The notes under the pieces are model-generated. The model did not search any database, had not been told where the DNA came from, and saw nothing but the letters and a program-made list of their open reading frames with translations. A program made the position numbers and the translations under genes. Positions 12,401 to 22,064 of a stretch of DNA of 64,000 nucleotides are shown in pieces. Location: positions 3,027,001 through 3,091,000 of the forward strand of contig JAFBJZ010000872.1 of the NCBI GenBank assembly GCA_016785225.1, written 5' to 3'. Each line of letters begins with the position of its first letter. Within the stretch, counting starts at the first letter, position 1. This DNA is from Psettodes erumei. Taxonomy: Eukaryota > Chordata > Actinopteri > Pleuronectiformes > Psettodidae.

Positions 12401-15400
12401 GCATGAAGTCCTCTTGGCTGAAGCGAAAGCCAATGTCTGTAACAGTGCGGTGGAAGAAGCTGGTGGGTCGGAGCACCAAGACCAGGTGGAGGTTTCCAGG
12501 AAAGGAAGCCTTGGACAGAGAAAGATGTTCACTGCCAACAATGCTGCATTTAGAGGATGATTCGGTCTCAAACAAAAGCTTTGGATTTAAGCACAACACA
12601 ACAGCCTACAGTTCACACAACAGTGCAGCACAGTCCTTATATGCATACTGGCACAGGAGGATATGAGCACTGAGGAAAAGCATTAACAAGCTTTCGTCCT
12701 CCATATCTGACAAGAGGAACTTCAGGTCTTGGCCCCTCTGTCACTCGGAAGATTACTGTCAGCCTAATGGATTCAAGGTTCAGCCTCTAAACCATTTACA
12801 CACATCATGCGCTACATTGCATCTTCAGGCCGGTTGAGGTCACTGCCTAAATCTGTGGGAATTTTTGCTCAGTTTTTTAATTGGACTCAAGGCACATAGT
12901 TTAAATCACAAGTGCATGTCAAGGTGGGACTTACCTGCAGCTGTAAATAACTTTAAATATGCACAGTTGATTGCAGCCAACAGCAGAAAATAAAGGCTGA
13001 CATGAAGTAAGCGCATATAATTTTACATTTCATTCACTCCCAAGGGGATTAGCACACTTACAGGTATGATTAGCCTAATACAAAAGGTGGCTCTGCAGCA
13101 AAATTAATAAGGTACGTATATATACCACACTGTCTCCTTCAGTGTGTTGACCATTCTATCATTACCTCTGAAGATAACAATGCATTTACATGTGACAGAC
13201 ATTCGACAGACATTTGTCTATACTCAGCCGCAGAGATCGATTAATGAAGCTCCTGGTTTGAAGATGCACACTCATTAAAGAGCGTAACTAGGGTTTGATT
13301 GGGTTCCATTCGGAGTTTAACGCACTCTCAATTGCATGACTAAGCAGAAGCGCGCTCTGCACCGCAGTGCTACATTCTCCGTCAGCCACAGCCGATGCCA
13401 CTGCTGCATTCACCCTGCCCCCCGGCCGCAAAAAAAAAAACAAACTTCACTCTAAACTCCTCAGACGGTGAATTCAACTTATCAGGAGCTTCGTTACCGG
13501 GCTCCTCCGGATCTTCGGCACTCCCCTTCGGTAAAAGCAGCCGGCCATGGTGTTGGAAGTCATCTTTGTTCAATGTCAAGTTCCCGCCTGTTTCCGTTGG
13601 AAATCGGTGCCTGACTGAGGTATGCAGTTCCCTTCGGCTGCCCGACCACAGCCGCAGCTCTGCTGCTGCCTCTGAGACGGAGGGTGGCAGCGCTGACTGC
13701 AACGTTTCCCTCCCTCCCGCCAGCCTTCCTCCTCCTCCTCCTCCTCCTCTCCTCATCACCCCGCGTCATCACACACTTTTTGCTTACTCATACATGTGCA
13801 GCGATACGCGATGGGACATTCGGTACAAACAGTAGCTTACGTTAAGGATTGAAACTGTGCACCACTTGGAAGTAGATATCATACCATACTTTGTAATAAT
13901 GCGAAAATAATAAATGCCTTGATTTAAGGTGCTGTCCAGACAGTGCGCTGGTTTTCAGCACTATGGACAGCAACCCATTAATAAAACAAAACCCTGTGTA
14001 GGCAGAATCACGTAGCTCACAAGCAATGATGGATATTTCTGTTGCATGTGATGTCTAATCTGTCCAGTAGGAGTATTGATCAGATACAAACGTACTTGAT
14101 GAAAAGAAATATGAGACTTACTGCTATCCTGGCAAGTGCAGTTTTGATAGATGCCCATGTGTCCAGTCTCCGGTCTAATATGATGATAAATTTGACGCCG
14201 GGTTGCCTCGTTCTGCAAGAGGAATCAGGCAGCTGCAATGTTATACTGTGCAGACATGATTTAAGGATATAAGACAGGAACATAAGAAAGGGTGAGTGGA
14301 TTGGTCAAAACATACCTTTAAATTTCTATGCGTTTTACAGCTATATACAGTTTTTATCGTCTAAAACTCCCTGTAATGACACATGAGGAGAAAAGGACCT
14401 GGCGCTGATATCATTCAAGCTTTCCTAATCTCCTGGGAGAGTGAGGTTTGGACATAGAGGGCATCAGTAGGACATTTGACACAGTGAGCTGAAAAGCAGC
14501 AAAGGCCAGCTGTGCTCAGAATATAAGTGCTGGGCTTTTGGTGCACTGCAGAAAGAGAGCTCTGTGTGTGTGTGTGTGTGTTGGGGGGGAGCTCAGACAA
14601 GAGTAAATGAAGTAGGACACACCGAGGTATGAGAGTGAGGTATGTAAAGACTTTGGCTAAAGCTTCCTCTGGAATGTCGCTGAAAGCTGAGCATTCGGGG
14701 AGGGTGATGATGACACTGGAGTCTTCCCCACGGCCCCCTGGGAATAAGAGACAAAAGCAAATCACTTTTTTTTTATAAGACATAAGCTCATGTCCAGTAG
14801 AGCTTTTACTATAAAAATGTGGCAAATCAGAACAAACTTTCTTTAGACTTTCTTTAAGGCCTCACCTGACAGATATGCTACCTGTTTCTCTATGTAGCCT
14901 CCCACTTCCTTCATGCTCACAGGGACAGTCACCTCTGAAAAACACATGTTAACAGTTTTAGGGAGGTTATATGCACTCCAGGGTAGAGAACACATTTAAA
15001 GGGTCCCTGTGTGCAGAATGATGATTAAACATGGATGCTAGCTGTTTTGCCACCGCAAAATTTGGTAGTTGGCCTTTTATAAACATGTAATGGAATGAAC
15101 TACTAATTTGGCTCTAAAATCCATTCCTTCCTTTATTGGGAAGGACTTTTATTTATATGGGTTTTTTTAAACTTGTAAAATGTGCAACAATGTAAAACCT
15201 GCATCTGATGCAAGAAGGTCAATAACATCATTAAAATGCTTCAGCTCATTCACTCTACAGCATCTGAATTGATGTTGGTGTAGTGTTAAACTTACTGGCA
15301 GATGGCCCACGTGGTGCCATTAATGTAGCCAATGAATGTAAGCAGCCTCTTATAGAGTAGTAAGTGTCAGTTTAAAAAGAGGCTTGCATCTGTCCTTTGG

Positions 15401-18400
15401 TGAACCAAGAATCATTAGATGCAGAAACACTGACTTGTGCATCATGTTGAGTGTTCACATGTGCTCACATTATATTTACAGTAAATTCAATGCATTATGT
15501 GGATGATCTTATCCAGAATAAGGGACACTTTTAGGCTTGATGGGCATATTTGGTGTCAAACTCAAATACACAGTGGGCCAAATTTGAAACTTGAACAAAG
15601 CGGGCCAACATTGAACAAATGAACCTTTTAATACGGAAAAAGGTTTTGCTTTAACACTGAATATGGAACAAGCAACGATTGCTACTACAATATATAACAA
15701 TAATGCAAAATTGGATTTAAAATAATTAAATTAAATATCAAAATAAACTTTAAATAATTTTCAAAATAAAACAATAGAATAATAAATCAATCAACCATTC
15801 AAGTCAATGCCATGGAGAAGCAAGAAAAAGTGCATAAAGAAAAGGTTAATTATTGCTCAGTTTTCTACTCATCTGATGTGCCCAAGCCAGATACCTGGCA
15901 TCTCTTCTTGGATGCTAGATTATCAATGTCTGGGCTCAGGCTCTGTGCTGAGGAAATTCTCAGTATCGAGCGAAGGTGTTCATCAGTCAGACGTCTCCTG
16001 TGAGATGTTTTGGTCATCTTCATCGAGGAGAAAAGTTGCTCACATAGATAAGTGCTGCCAAACATGGAAAGCATCTGAGCAGCTTGGATGCGGAGCTGAG
16101 GCATTGTGTCAGGGATGAACTGTGGAAACTGTGCGGCACTCACAGCGTCATACTTTGACTTCAGCGTGTCATTACACTGAAGTTCAATCAGCTCCATTTG
16201 GAGGTTTGTTGGTGCGTTCTCCACATCCACTGCGAAGGGATTACTCAGCAGTTCAAACCTACATTTCTGGACATCAAAGTCGGAAAATCGCCGGTTAAAC
16301 TCAGAAATGAGTACGCTCAGTTTTTCAGTAAACTGTACGCATAGGAACGCGGCGGTAGTGATCTGCGTTTTTATGGTTTGGCAGCAGGGAAAATGGCTAA
16401 GGTTTCCTTGCAGCATCTGATTCTTCCACAGGCACAGTTTAGTTTTGAACGCCCTCACTGCAGCGTACATGTCTGTGATGATGCGCCCCCTCCCCTGAAG
16501 CTGCAGGTTCAGCGCATCGAGATGGCTCGAGATGTCACACAAATGCCAGCTCACAAAGAAACTGTGGCTCCCGGAGCTCTGATGTGTCCTTCCCTTTGCT
16601 TTCAAGAAACTGACATATTTCCTCACGCAGCTCGAAACATCTGTTCAGTACTTTTCCTCTGCTCAACCATCTCACCTCTGTATGATACGGCAGCTCTGCG
16701 TATTCTGAACCACACTCCTCCAAAAAAGATTTGAACTGTCGGTTAATTCAGACCTTTGGCTCTCTTGGTAAATGCGCTGGATACAAAAATCCGACGAGAA
16801 CTGGCGGGCCAGCTCTCGTAGTCATTTGGGATTGCCTCGCGGGCCAAACACAATTACACTGCGGGCCAAATTTGGTAGAGGACATAATAAAAAAGTTAAA
16901 TTTCAGTTCCTTAACCATGAGCTCATTTTTGAATATCTGTCCTGTACATGAACCTTTATGTTGTATTTTAAGATCAGATTGAGGTAAAATAACTAATCCC
17001 ATCATACTGTATATTCTTTATCAGTCAGCTAAAGTTAAAACCTGTATATCATTCCTGATGTCTTAATCACAAATCAGTGAGGAATTTCATGTTATTTTAC
17101 TTGCTGAGAAAATGCTGCAGTTCCCCTCTAGCCCTCGACCTTTAAAAGGTGACGTGCAAGATAGTGTGCACAGGGTGAAAGTCAAATAACCTCTGTTTGC
17201 TATTCTGTTCTTATACACAATGCTTGCAAGCATGGATGGAAACTGAGGTTGGCTGCCATTCAATTAGATTTCAGACTCAATCTACAAAGGTGGATTGACA
17301 GTAGGGAGCTTATCTGTGTTGTCCAAACAGTGATAAACATCTAACATTGATTTCATTACATACAGCTCCTAAAGAGAGCATTAACCCCCCTGCACTTGTT
17401 CGTGGTTTATTCTTTAACAGCACTGAATCACAGGATTTTATTAGGCTCTCTGACAAGGCTAGAAGTGCATACATTTTACAGGCACCGCATGATCCATATC
17501 ATAAAGCTGGCAAAACCCAAAACCTGCTGGAGTCATTATTTCTTCCTGAATATTAAGCAAACCATTTTCTGCAGAAAAAATAGTGATTCACTTCTTTTCT
17601 TTTGAAAGGGAATGAAATACCAGTTGATGTTACAGCACCAACCTGATTAACATAACTCACACAAATGTAAGTGAATCAAAACAAAAGAAACAAAACAAAC
17701 AAAAGAGACTGGTTTGTAATTGTAGAGAGAGCACATATGGAGCATGGATATTATATTTGGTCAGATTTGGGAGAGATTCAAAACGCGGACTCATAATCCC
17801 TTGTAGAGCAAGAAATCCCCTCTTACACATACAAACATGGTCATAGTACACAGAGGCCTAGCCTTACACTGCTTTTAGGTCATGAGATATTTTGCTAAAC
17901 AAAGCTTTGGTGCTAAGGGGATTAGACTGGTGGGTGGTTCTGACACAAAAGGGTGGAAGGAAATTGAAAATTTCACTGGCTGGGTATGTGGAAATTAGAG
18001 CTTGGTGGTAAATCCTCAACAATAGCCTCTGGGCTTGGACTCCCAGTGGCTATAATGTCCAGACTTCAGTTTCCTCCCGTGTTGATATTTGGTTAGGAAA
18101 CATTTTGGACTGTAATAGTATTTATTTGTAGAGTATTATATATTGATATAGTATGTGAAGTTTGGTTGCAATTTAAATGGAATATATATTACAGCAGCTG
18201 AAGGTTCAAATTGACGTTGAAACCCTGTAAGGGGCCTGAGGGGTCAGCTGATTTTTGTGCATCGGAAGGAGTTGATGTGTCATCTCAAAGTTTCAAGTCT
18301 CAAGTTTTAGTTTTACATTTAAGTCCCTAGAGGCAGTTGAACAATCAGTATTTGTATGTAAATCCTGAAAGTAGCTGAAACAATAGGAGTTGTCAGTTGA

Positions 18401-20213
18401 TGTCCAAGCCATTAAAAAAAGGTGAAAAGTTCATGCATGATGAGTTTAAGATAAACTGCTACAAGGTGTAAGAGATAAAAAAAATAGTTGAACTGCCATC
18501 TGGAGAGTTAACTGTGCAATGTGAATGGCTGAAGTTTGGTAAGTAAGCACTGACAGCAGTCTGTTGAAGTAGTTGCTGTAGTAGTAGTAGTAGTAGTTGT
18601 GTCAGTTGAAGAGTACTGCTATGGGAATGTAGTTGCAGTGGCAGTGGAGGGAGGAGAATTCTGCATTTATTGTGATTCATTCAGCTGTCTGTCTATTTTA
18701 TTAGACTGTGTTGCATTTACTGCTGAAAATGTAGAGACAATTATATTTGTTTGTAATATATTGTAAAGGTTACATAGAGTTTTAACTCATAAGCAGGACG
18801 GCACCAAACAGACGATTTATGGACCTACACTCCTCTGATGGGTGTAGTCGAGCAACGCGGTCACGAAGCCCTGTGTCATGGCTTTTGTGTAAATTGTGGA
18901 GGTTCACACACTTACGGAGACTATGTCAGAGCAGGAGTGATTTAATATGATGTTGAGAATGATATTCTCCAGGTGTAGAACAGATGGGGCACGAGGGGAG
19001 TCATGCAAAGGATAATGTAGCATTACTCATGGAGTAAACAATGAGTTTGTGGTTACTGGTTCATACAGCAGTGTGTTCTTTATGCTCACCACTGCATTGT
19101 CTGTAAGCAGATTAGAACAAACTCAGAGTGCGAGGCTCACGTTTCACACAAAGGAAAAAAAACTTCACCTGCTACAAACAGAAACTCAGTGTGGCCTATT
19201 ACCTAGTGTCTCTGTTGGCTCCACACCCCATCCCAGGTACAACCCAGGTACAATGAACCCAAGGAAGACACAGAGGCAAAGGTCCATTAATTAAACAATA
19301 ACTCAAGGCTGCCAAGATCCCAGAGTAATCACATGAGCCTCTGGAGGAGGCTGCTCCACATAGCTGCCAGTCACATCAGGAGCTATTTCAGTCAATCATC
19401 TCACCTTCATTCTCCAATTTGTTCTGTCATTTTCAAGAAAAACCTCCAGAATGGTGACTGGCAAATGATGAGGGTCATGTTGTTTCTGATGCTTTTGAAA
19501 ACAGATGTATCAGTCTTTTGGAAAATTACTTAACGTTGCCAAAGTTTCTTCAGTTGCCATTTCAAGATAAAATGCGTTTACACTTTACTAGACATGTAAT
19601 TCAATACATGACAGAACAACTTTAAATTATGAATGCTGCATAATGTATTTTCTGAATGTCCTGTTCATAAAGGATTACTTGATATCAACAGTATGCATTT
19701 TCTTTTATTCCTGTCTCCACTGATGTATAACCCACAGTCTACAGATATTCAGGCAATCATTCATAATCATTTTGATACATATCTATTCATCCATGATTGC
19801 TTAAAATAGCTGACCTAATCCCTGAGTAGGCCCACCTATGGACCAACGCTGCAGCAACTGGCACATCAATAATACTGACTAAGCAGAGATATAGTGTCCT
19901 CTGCTTAACTCGTGTTACAATTCTCAGAAGTTAAAAATGCACAATGTAAATCAAACCAAATGGACTTCTCCTACAGTATATACCAGCTTGCTGCAGTGTG
20001 CTAAAAAGGCTGACGTGCAGTAATGAATGCAGCATTACATTCAAACGCATGAGGCTACCAGAAGTTAAATAAGGACTGTCAGCATCATGTGTACTCACGC
20101 TGCAGAGTGCTCTCAAGCTGGGAGCCAGCCTGCAGAAGGCAGCGGTAGCTCTCCATCTCCTCGTTGGACTCTTTCTCCAGCTCTCTCTCCTCCTGCAGTG
20201 AGGCCGGGCCCAT
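469..20213 (-). CDS. mcf2: mcf2: DBL-family Rho guanine nucleotide exchange factor (31 coding exons)
   Basis: This gene encodes an exchange factor that loads GTP onto Rho-family GTPases at membranes. The 31 exons sum to 3,321 nt (1,106 residues plus stop) with no frame break. Exons, 5' to 3' on the minus strand: 20213-20099, 14934-14866, 14737-14623, 14212-14122, 12509-12390, 11727-11611, 11383-11234, 11105-10990, 10784-10670, 10550-10431, 10324-10133, 10045-9854, 9666-9495, 8265-8189, 7997-7912, 7766-7700, 7529-7414, 6941-6872, 6773-6681, 6550-6458, 5994-5869, 5758-5537, 4695-4603, 4130-4052, 3788-3725, 2439-2339, 2202-2171, 1895-1848, 1469-1357, 1116-1001, 509-469. Domain order is Sec14-like, spectrin-like, DH, PH, SH3-like. 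MCF2 is chosen over MCF2L because of LADKHVRPVQ, LDLLKSVNDSMHQIAITGY, YSFKHC and the neighbouring atp11c. The start is the first ATG of the first exon. The poly(A) site lies outside the window. Confidence 0.93.
603..1015 (+). mobile_element. 3' end of a non-LTR retrotransposon (LINE, L2-like)
   Basis: On the plus strand, conceptual translation gives the C-terminal end of a LINE reverse-transcriptase ORF in broken frames: QLIQKAAASVLTGTRK, HITPVLRS, LGPKYISDLPLCYKPSR and GEASFRFYAPYIWNKL. It ends in the typical fish LINE tail (gtgctatacaaataaact followed by ttgcc repeats). It is 5'-truncated and carries stops and frame shifts, so it is inactive. It lies antisense in the last intron of mcf2. 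Its tail overlaps the 3' edge of the SH3-encoding exon (1116-1001) and supplies that exon's splice donor. Confidence 0.85.
3260..3425 (-). CDS. Candidate alternative terminal exon of mcf2 (Arg/Pro/Ser-rich tail)
   Basis: A strong acceptor (long pyrimidine tract then tacag|GGGCATGC) opens an exon that accepts the phase left by the exon ending at 3725. It would add 54 residues before a stop at 3260. The tail begins GMRPSRGVPRGC and ends in an arginine-rich stretch, RSRSPRTRSPRQRPRTRPRH. It is far richer in G+C than its surroundings. No poly(A) signal was seen close behind and I recognise no homologue, so this could be a GC-rich intronic stretch that is open by chance. Confidence 0.3.
4052..5758 (-). 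other. mcf2: mcf2 exons 22-24: PH domain
   Basis: Exons 5758-5537, 4695-4603 and 4130-4052 encode about residues 805-935, the PH domain that follows the DH domain in all DBL-family exchange factors. Characteristic sequence: LMQGSFSVWISHKKG, ARFKPMQRHLFLYERALLF, MTAVGITENVKGDVKKFEIW and the C-terminal helix VKMAWLTELRRILTNQQKLL with its conserved tryptophan. The donor after HCLK (AAG|gttgtt) is weak. Otherwise the splice sites are ordinary and the frame is continuous. Confidence 0.95.
5869..7997 (-). other. mcf2: mcf2 exons 15-21: DH (RhoGEF) catalytic domain
   Basis: Exons 7997-7912, 7766-7700, 7529-7414, 6941-6872, 6773-6681, 6550-6458 and 5994-5869 encode about residues 588-804. The three conserved DH regions can be read: CR1 HVMRELIETERVYVEEL, the middle part ILFGNMPEIYDFH and YCQNKPRS, and CR3 LDSYLLKPVQRLTKYQLLLK. 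The domain ends at LLKSVNDSMHQIAITGYE. The CR1 glutamate and CR3 signature residues are present, so exchange activity is expected. The exon ending at 7414 uses a GC donor (AG|gcaagg). A long (GT)n tract lies in the intron just 3' of the exon ending at 6458. The preceding exon 8265-8189 encodes a basic linker, LPGKRASRKSPNPRK. Confidence 0.95.
6381..6419. repeat. (GT)n microsatellite in an mcf2 intron
   Basis: About 19 perfect GT units, starting about 38 bases beyond the donor of the DH exon ending at 6458. A partial GT-rich extension runs to about 6,437. Confidence 0.95.
9495..11383 (-). other. mcf2: mcf2 exons 7-13: spectrin-like/coiled-coil region
   Basis: Exons 11383-11234, 11105-10990, 10784-10670, 10550-10431, 10324-10133, 10045-9854 and 9666-9495 encode about residues 210-561. 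This is an alpha-helical spectrin-repeat region with AIESFAVTVKDIAQMLQGFG, QLRDMESAFDGFFEKHHLKL, WCDDGAYLLANQLVENFQSK and FEKHAAVQQMIQNRQ. In MCF2 family members this region takes part in autoinhibition and in membrane or actin association (family knowledge). The exon after residue 259 (ending DKYRKLK, 11234) has a GC donor (AAG|gcaaga), reported as a finding. The block ends with a proline/serine linker (PRPENTPRSKSPLFSPKH) before the DH domain. Confidence 0.9.
13498..13563 (-). CDS. mcf2: mcf2 alternative first coding exon (proto-DBL-type start)
   Basis: A 22-codon exon starts MTSNTMAGCF and ends YRRGVPKIRRSP. It is followed by a donor (CCG|gtaacg) and ends in phase 0, exactly the phase needed to join the ASFPGNLH exon at 12509. 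As I recall it, canonical human MCF2 starts MAEANPRRGKMRFRRNA and runs straight into ASFPGNLH. The fish exon has the same place in the gene, a similar length and a matching basic core (RRG-x-x-K-x-RR versus RRGKMRFRR). The exon sits in a CpG-rich stretch in an intron, as expected for an internal promoter. The resulting protein would be about 998 residues and lack the first part of the Sec14 domain. A second in-frame ATG lies at 13548. Transcription itself is inferred. Confidence 0.75.
13564..13790 (-). promoter_or_regulatory. Candidate internal mcf2 promoter (CpG-rich)
   Basis: The stretch around 13,370-13,790 is clearly richer in G+C and CpG than the AT-rich introns on both sides and includes a (CTC)n tract at about 13,729-13,750. 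It lies immediately upstream, on the minus strand, of the alternative first exon. Open frames in this stretch on both strands look like by-products of its base composition. No TATA box was seen. The promoter role is inferred from position and composition. Confidence 0.5.
15540..16880 (-). mobile_element. Decayed hAT (Charlie/GTF2IRD2-type) DNA transposon
   Basis: This insertion lies in mcf2 intron 1, in the same orientation as the gene. Minus-strand frames at 16723-16535 and 16626-15865 are two parts of one transposase, offset by a frame shift near 16,540. The first carries ELPYHTEVRWLSRGKVLNR. The second ends in a hAT C-terminal dimerisation motif: MFGSTYLCEQLFSSMKMTKT, then RRRLTDEHLRSILRISSAQ. 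The N-terminal half is missing. Copies of a gggccaaatttg motif lie near both edges (about 15,573 and 16,860), resembling hAT subterminal repeats. I could not define clean terminal inverted repeats or an 8-bp target duplication. Confidence 0.8.
15865..16723 (-). pseudogene. hAT transposase pseudogene (frame-shifted, 5'-truncated)
   Basis: About 285 residues of a hAT-family transposase can be read in two overlapping frames. The segment EECGSEYAELPYHTEVRWLS starts the recognisable part. After CQFLESKGKDTSELREPQFL the frame changes and continues CDISSHLDALNLQLQGRGRI, then the hAT dimerisation region to a TGA at 15865. It resembles the transposase-derived half of GTF2IRD2-like proteins, which are annotated repeatedly in fish genomes (family knowledge). 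The frame shift and missing 5' half make it a relic and not an expressed gene. Confidence 0.75.
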
Positions 20214-20880
20214 TCCCCTCGACCCCGGCGCAGGCTCCGGCTGGAAGAACTGACAGCACTGTGGGAGGTAGTGACAGTGCTCCAGGCCTCACATCCTCTT
20301 CAGTGTCCTATAGCTGTCCATAGTGTCCTGCATATAGAGGCTGGGAGCTACAGCGAGAAAAGTTACGTCCAACTGCCGCTGCGGGTCCCAATATTCAGAT
20401 GGGGCAGTTCCTTGAGGCTGCTGCTGCTGGATCTTCCTGACCTTGAGCTGCATAGAGAGCCGCCGCACAGAGCAGCACAGCTACACCAGAGGACCTGTCC
20501 ACAGAGGCACAAAACAGCGGTTTGCTGTCCCGTTGTCACTCAAACACACTAGTGCCGACAGACTGTCCCCGCTCTCAGCAGCAGCCAGCTACTCCAAAAC
20601 AAACAGGGCTCCATCTGGCCACTGCTGTCTCCCTCACCCCTCCCCTCTGTGGCTCTGTAAGCTGTAGTGCGTCAGCTCTGCGCTGAGCACAACTCAAGTG
20701 CTCCTGCTCCTGACACGCTGCCAACTCCCTCCCAACTTAGCGTCTCACTTCACACTGCTTCGTGCTCCCTTCCGCTGTTTTCTGTACGGTCAGCGTAGCG
20801 CCGACTCCACTGCAACTACAGCCGGACTGTTCCGTCTGGCTGCATGTTCATCACCCCCACCTTCTCCAGCTTTACCTTAA
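20214..20880 (-). promoter_or_regulatory. mcf2 main promoter and 5' UTR region
   Basis: The roughly 650 bases upstream of the mcf2 start codon are richer in G+C than the flanks, with scattered CpGs, and contain no convincing coding exon or TATA box. The start context is ggggaATGg, which has a G at +4 but no purine at the strongest position. The transcription start cannot be placed from sequence alone. Confidence 0.45.
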
Positions 20881-21323
20881 CGTTGATGCACACACAGCGG
20901 ATAATAGCTCTCTTGCAAAGAAAAAGAAACTCTAACGCACCCCCTGCCAACAAGTTTGACCCATGTGAAGCACAGTCTTAACACAAAACAATCACATTCA
21001 TACAGAAGAACAAATATGAAAGGGTGTCATTGTGTACATACTGATACACAGAGCCTTTCTCAACGCCCCACTGCTCAGCCCACTGCTTCTCTGAATGGAT
21101 AGGCACTCATGAACAGAACAGCAGAGAATACCGTTTAGAAATGCTATATATACACGTATGTAAACCTCCTGCATTTACTCAGTGCTTGATGTTTTCTTGA
21201 CGTGGAGCCACACATGGAGCAGCAGCACTCCGCCCTGATACGAAGCCACTCAGCTGATCCAGCTTAGCCTCTCAGCCATCTCATTACTACACAGCATCTG
21301 CTCAGTGTGGTCAAACACGCACA

Positions 21324-21366
21324 TGCACATACACACACGCACACACAGACACACACACACACACAC
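21324..21366. repeat. Imperfect (CA)n microsatellite
   Basis: CA units interrupted by G substitutions, in the spacer between atp11c and mcf2, about 450 bases upstream of the mcf2 promoter region. Confidence 0.9.
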
Positions 21367-21475
21367 TTTCCAGCCTCCCACACGGACACACATCCTTGCA
21401 TCAGACAGAGACTGCTGACATATCTGGTGCAACAAAGCACTACAAGACATCGGGCTTATCTTCAAAACATTCTGC

Positions 21476-21481
21476 TTTATT
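21476..21481 (-). terminator. Distal poly(A) signal between atp11c and mcf2
   Basis: AATAAA on the minus strand (ctgtaataaagcag). It is the last such signal noticed before the mcf2 5' region and is about 1.3 kb from the mcf2 ATG at 20,213. It probably marks the outer limit of atp11c transcripts. Confidence 0.35.
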
Positions 21482-22058
21482 ACAGAAAATCTTCAGGTTT
21501 TTGAATATACTAGTTTGAAAGAGGTACATTCAGCTTGGAGGTTTGGAGTGTTGAGGCTGGAGACCCAAAGGGCTGGAGGTGGCAAGGTGGTGTCCCTGCT
21601 GTATGACACAGGGCTGCTGAGGTGCCTGAAGGTGGCCACCTCCACCCCTCACAGACCAGTTCCCCAACCACAGAGCCTCTCGTGCTTTTTTCTTTTTTTT
21701 TTTTTTTTTTTTTTTGGACGTTTTGATTTTCTTATGAAAGTGGCTGGAAAAAGGCTGCATTAAAAATACAATCCATTCTTTTATACTTTTCATTAGACAG
21801 GCATACATTAGATTTGAAGAAAATAGCATCTCTGATGTCACTTAAAGGTTTGTTTTGTTTAACAAAGCAGGCAGCCCCTCTCAGTGTGTCCTCTTGCATC
21901 CAGTATATCCGGCACAGTGCAGTCTGGAAGCAAAGTTACACAGAGTAAAGAACAGCCTGCCTCACAATCATAACATCAGAAAAATGAACCGTTTTAGTAA
22001 AAAATGTTGCTCAAACACTCTGATTTTTCCCATTTGTTAAGAACAAATCAACATGAAC

Positions 22059-22064
22059 TTTATT
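22059..22064 (-). terminator. Poly(A) signal, probable atp11c 3' UTR
   Basis: AATAAA on the minus strand, about 2.1 kb downstream of the last candidate atp11c stop codon (24,196). Another AATAAA lies at 21,476-21,481. The AT-rich, exon-free sequence from 24,190 to about 21,470 fits a 3' UTR. Which signal is used is not known from sequence. Confidence 0.4.

Larger units (their letters stand above)
14935..20098. other. mcf2 intron 1 (5.2 kb)
   Basis: AT-rich intron separating the first coding exon from the Sec14 exons. It contains the decayed hAT element at 15,540-16,880 and a short (TAG)n run at about 18,578-18,598. The rest is unique-looking sequence with no exon supported on either strand. 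Frames of 60-100 codons in the intron have no recognisable protein features. Confidence 0.7.
11611..20213 (-). other. mcf2: mcf2 exons 1-6: N-terminus and Sec14/CRAL-TRIO-like domain
   Basis: Exon 1 (20213-20099) encodes a glutamate-rich start, MGPASLQEERELEKESNEEM. Exons 2-6 encode about residues 40-209. Recognisable blocks are GGRGEDSSVIITLPE, GVKFIIILDRRLDTWASIK, ASFPGNLHLVLVLRPTSFF and FGGTLDYCHSDWI, the diagnostic sequence of the Sec14-like module in MCF2 and MCF2L. In this family the module binds phosphoinositides, restrains the exchange domain and targets the protein to membranes (family knowledge). Exon phases run 1,1,2,0,0,0. The break between exons 4 and 5 (after LARIA, before ASFPGN) is the point where the alternative first exon joins. 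Confidence 0.9.

Noticed and set aside
13395..13835. 146-codon open frame on the plus strand
   Set aside because: It lies in the CpG-rich internal promoter region. The proline and serine runs reflect base composition, and no splice or homology support was seen.
469..20213. Assignment to MCF2L or MCF2L2
   Set aside because: The SH3-like tail is MCF2L-like, but the linker, DH and PH sequence and the adjacent atp11c fit MCF2 better. A phylogeny would settle it.
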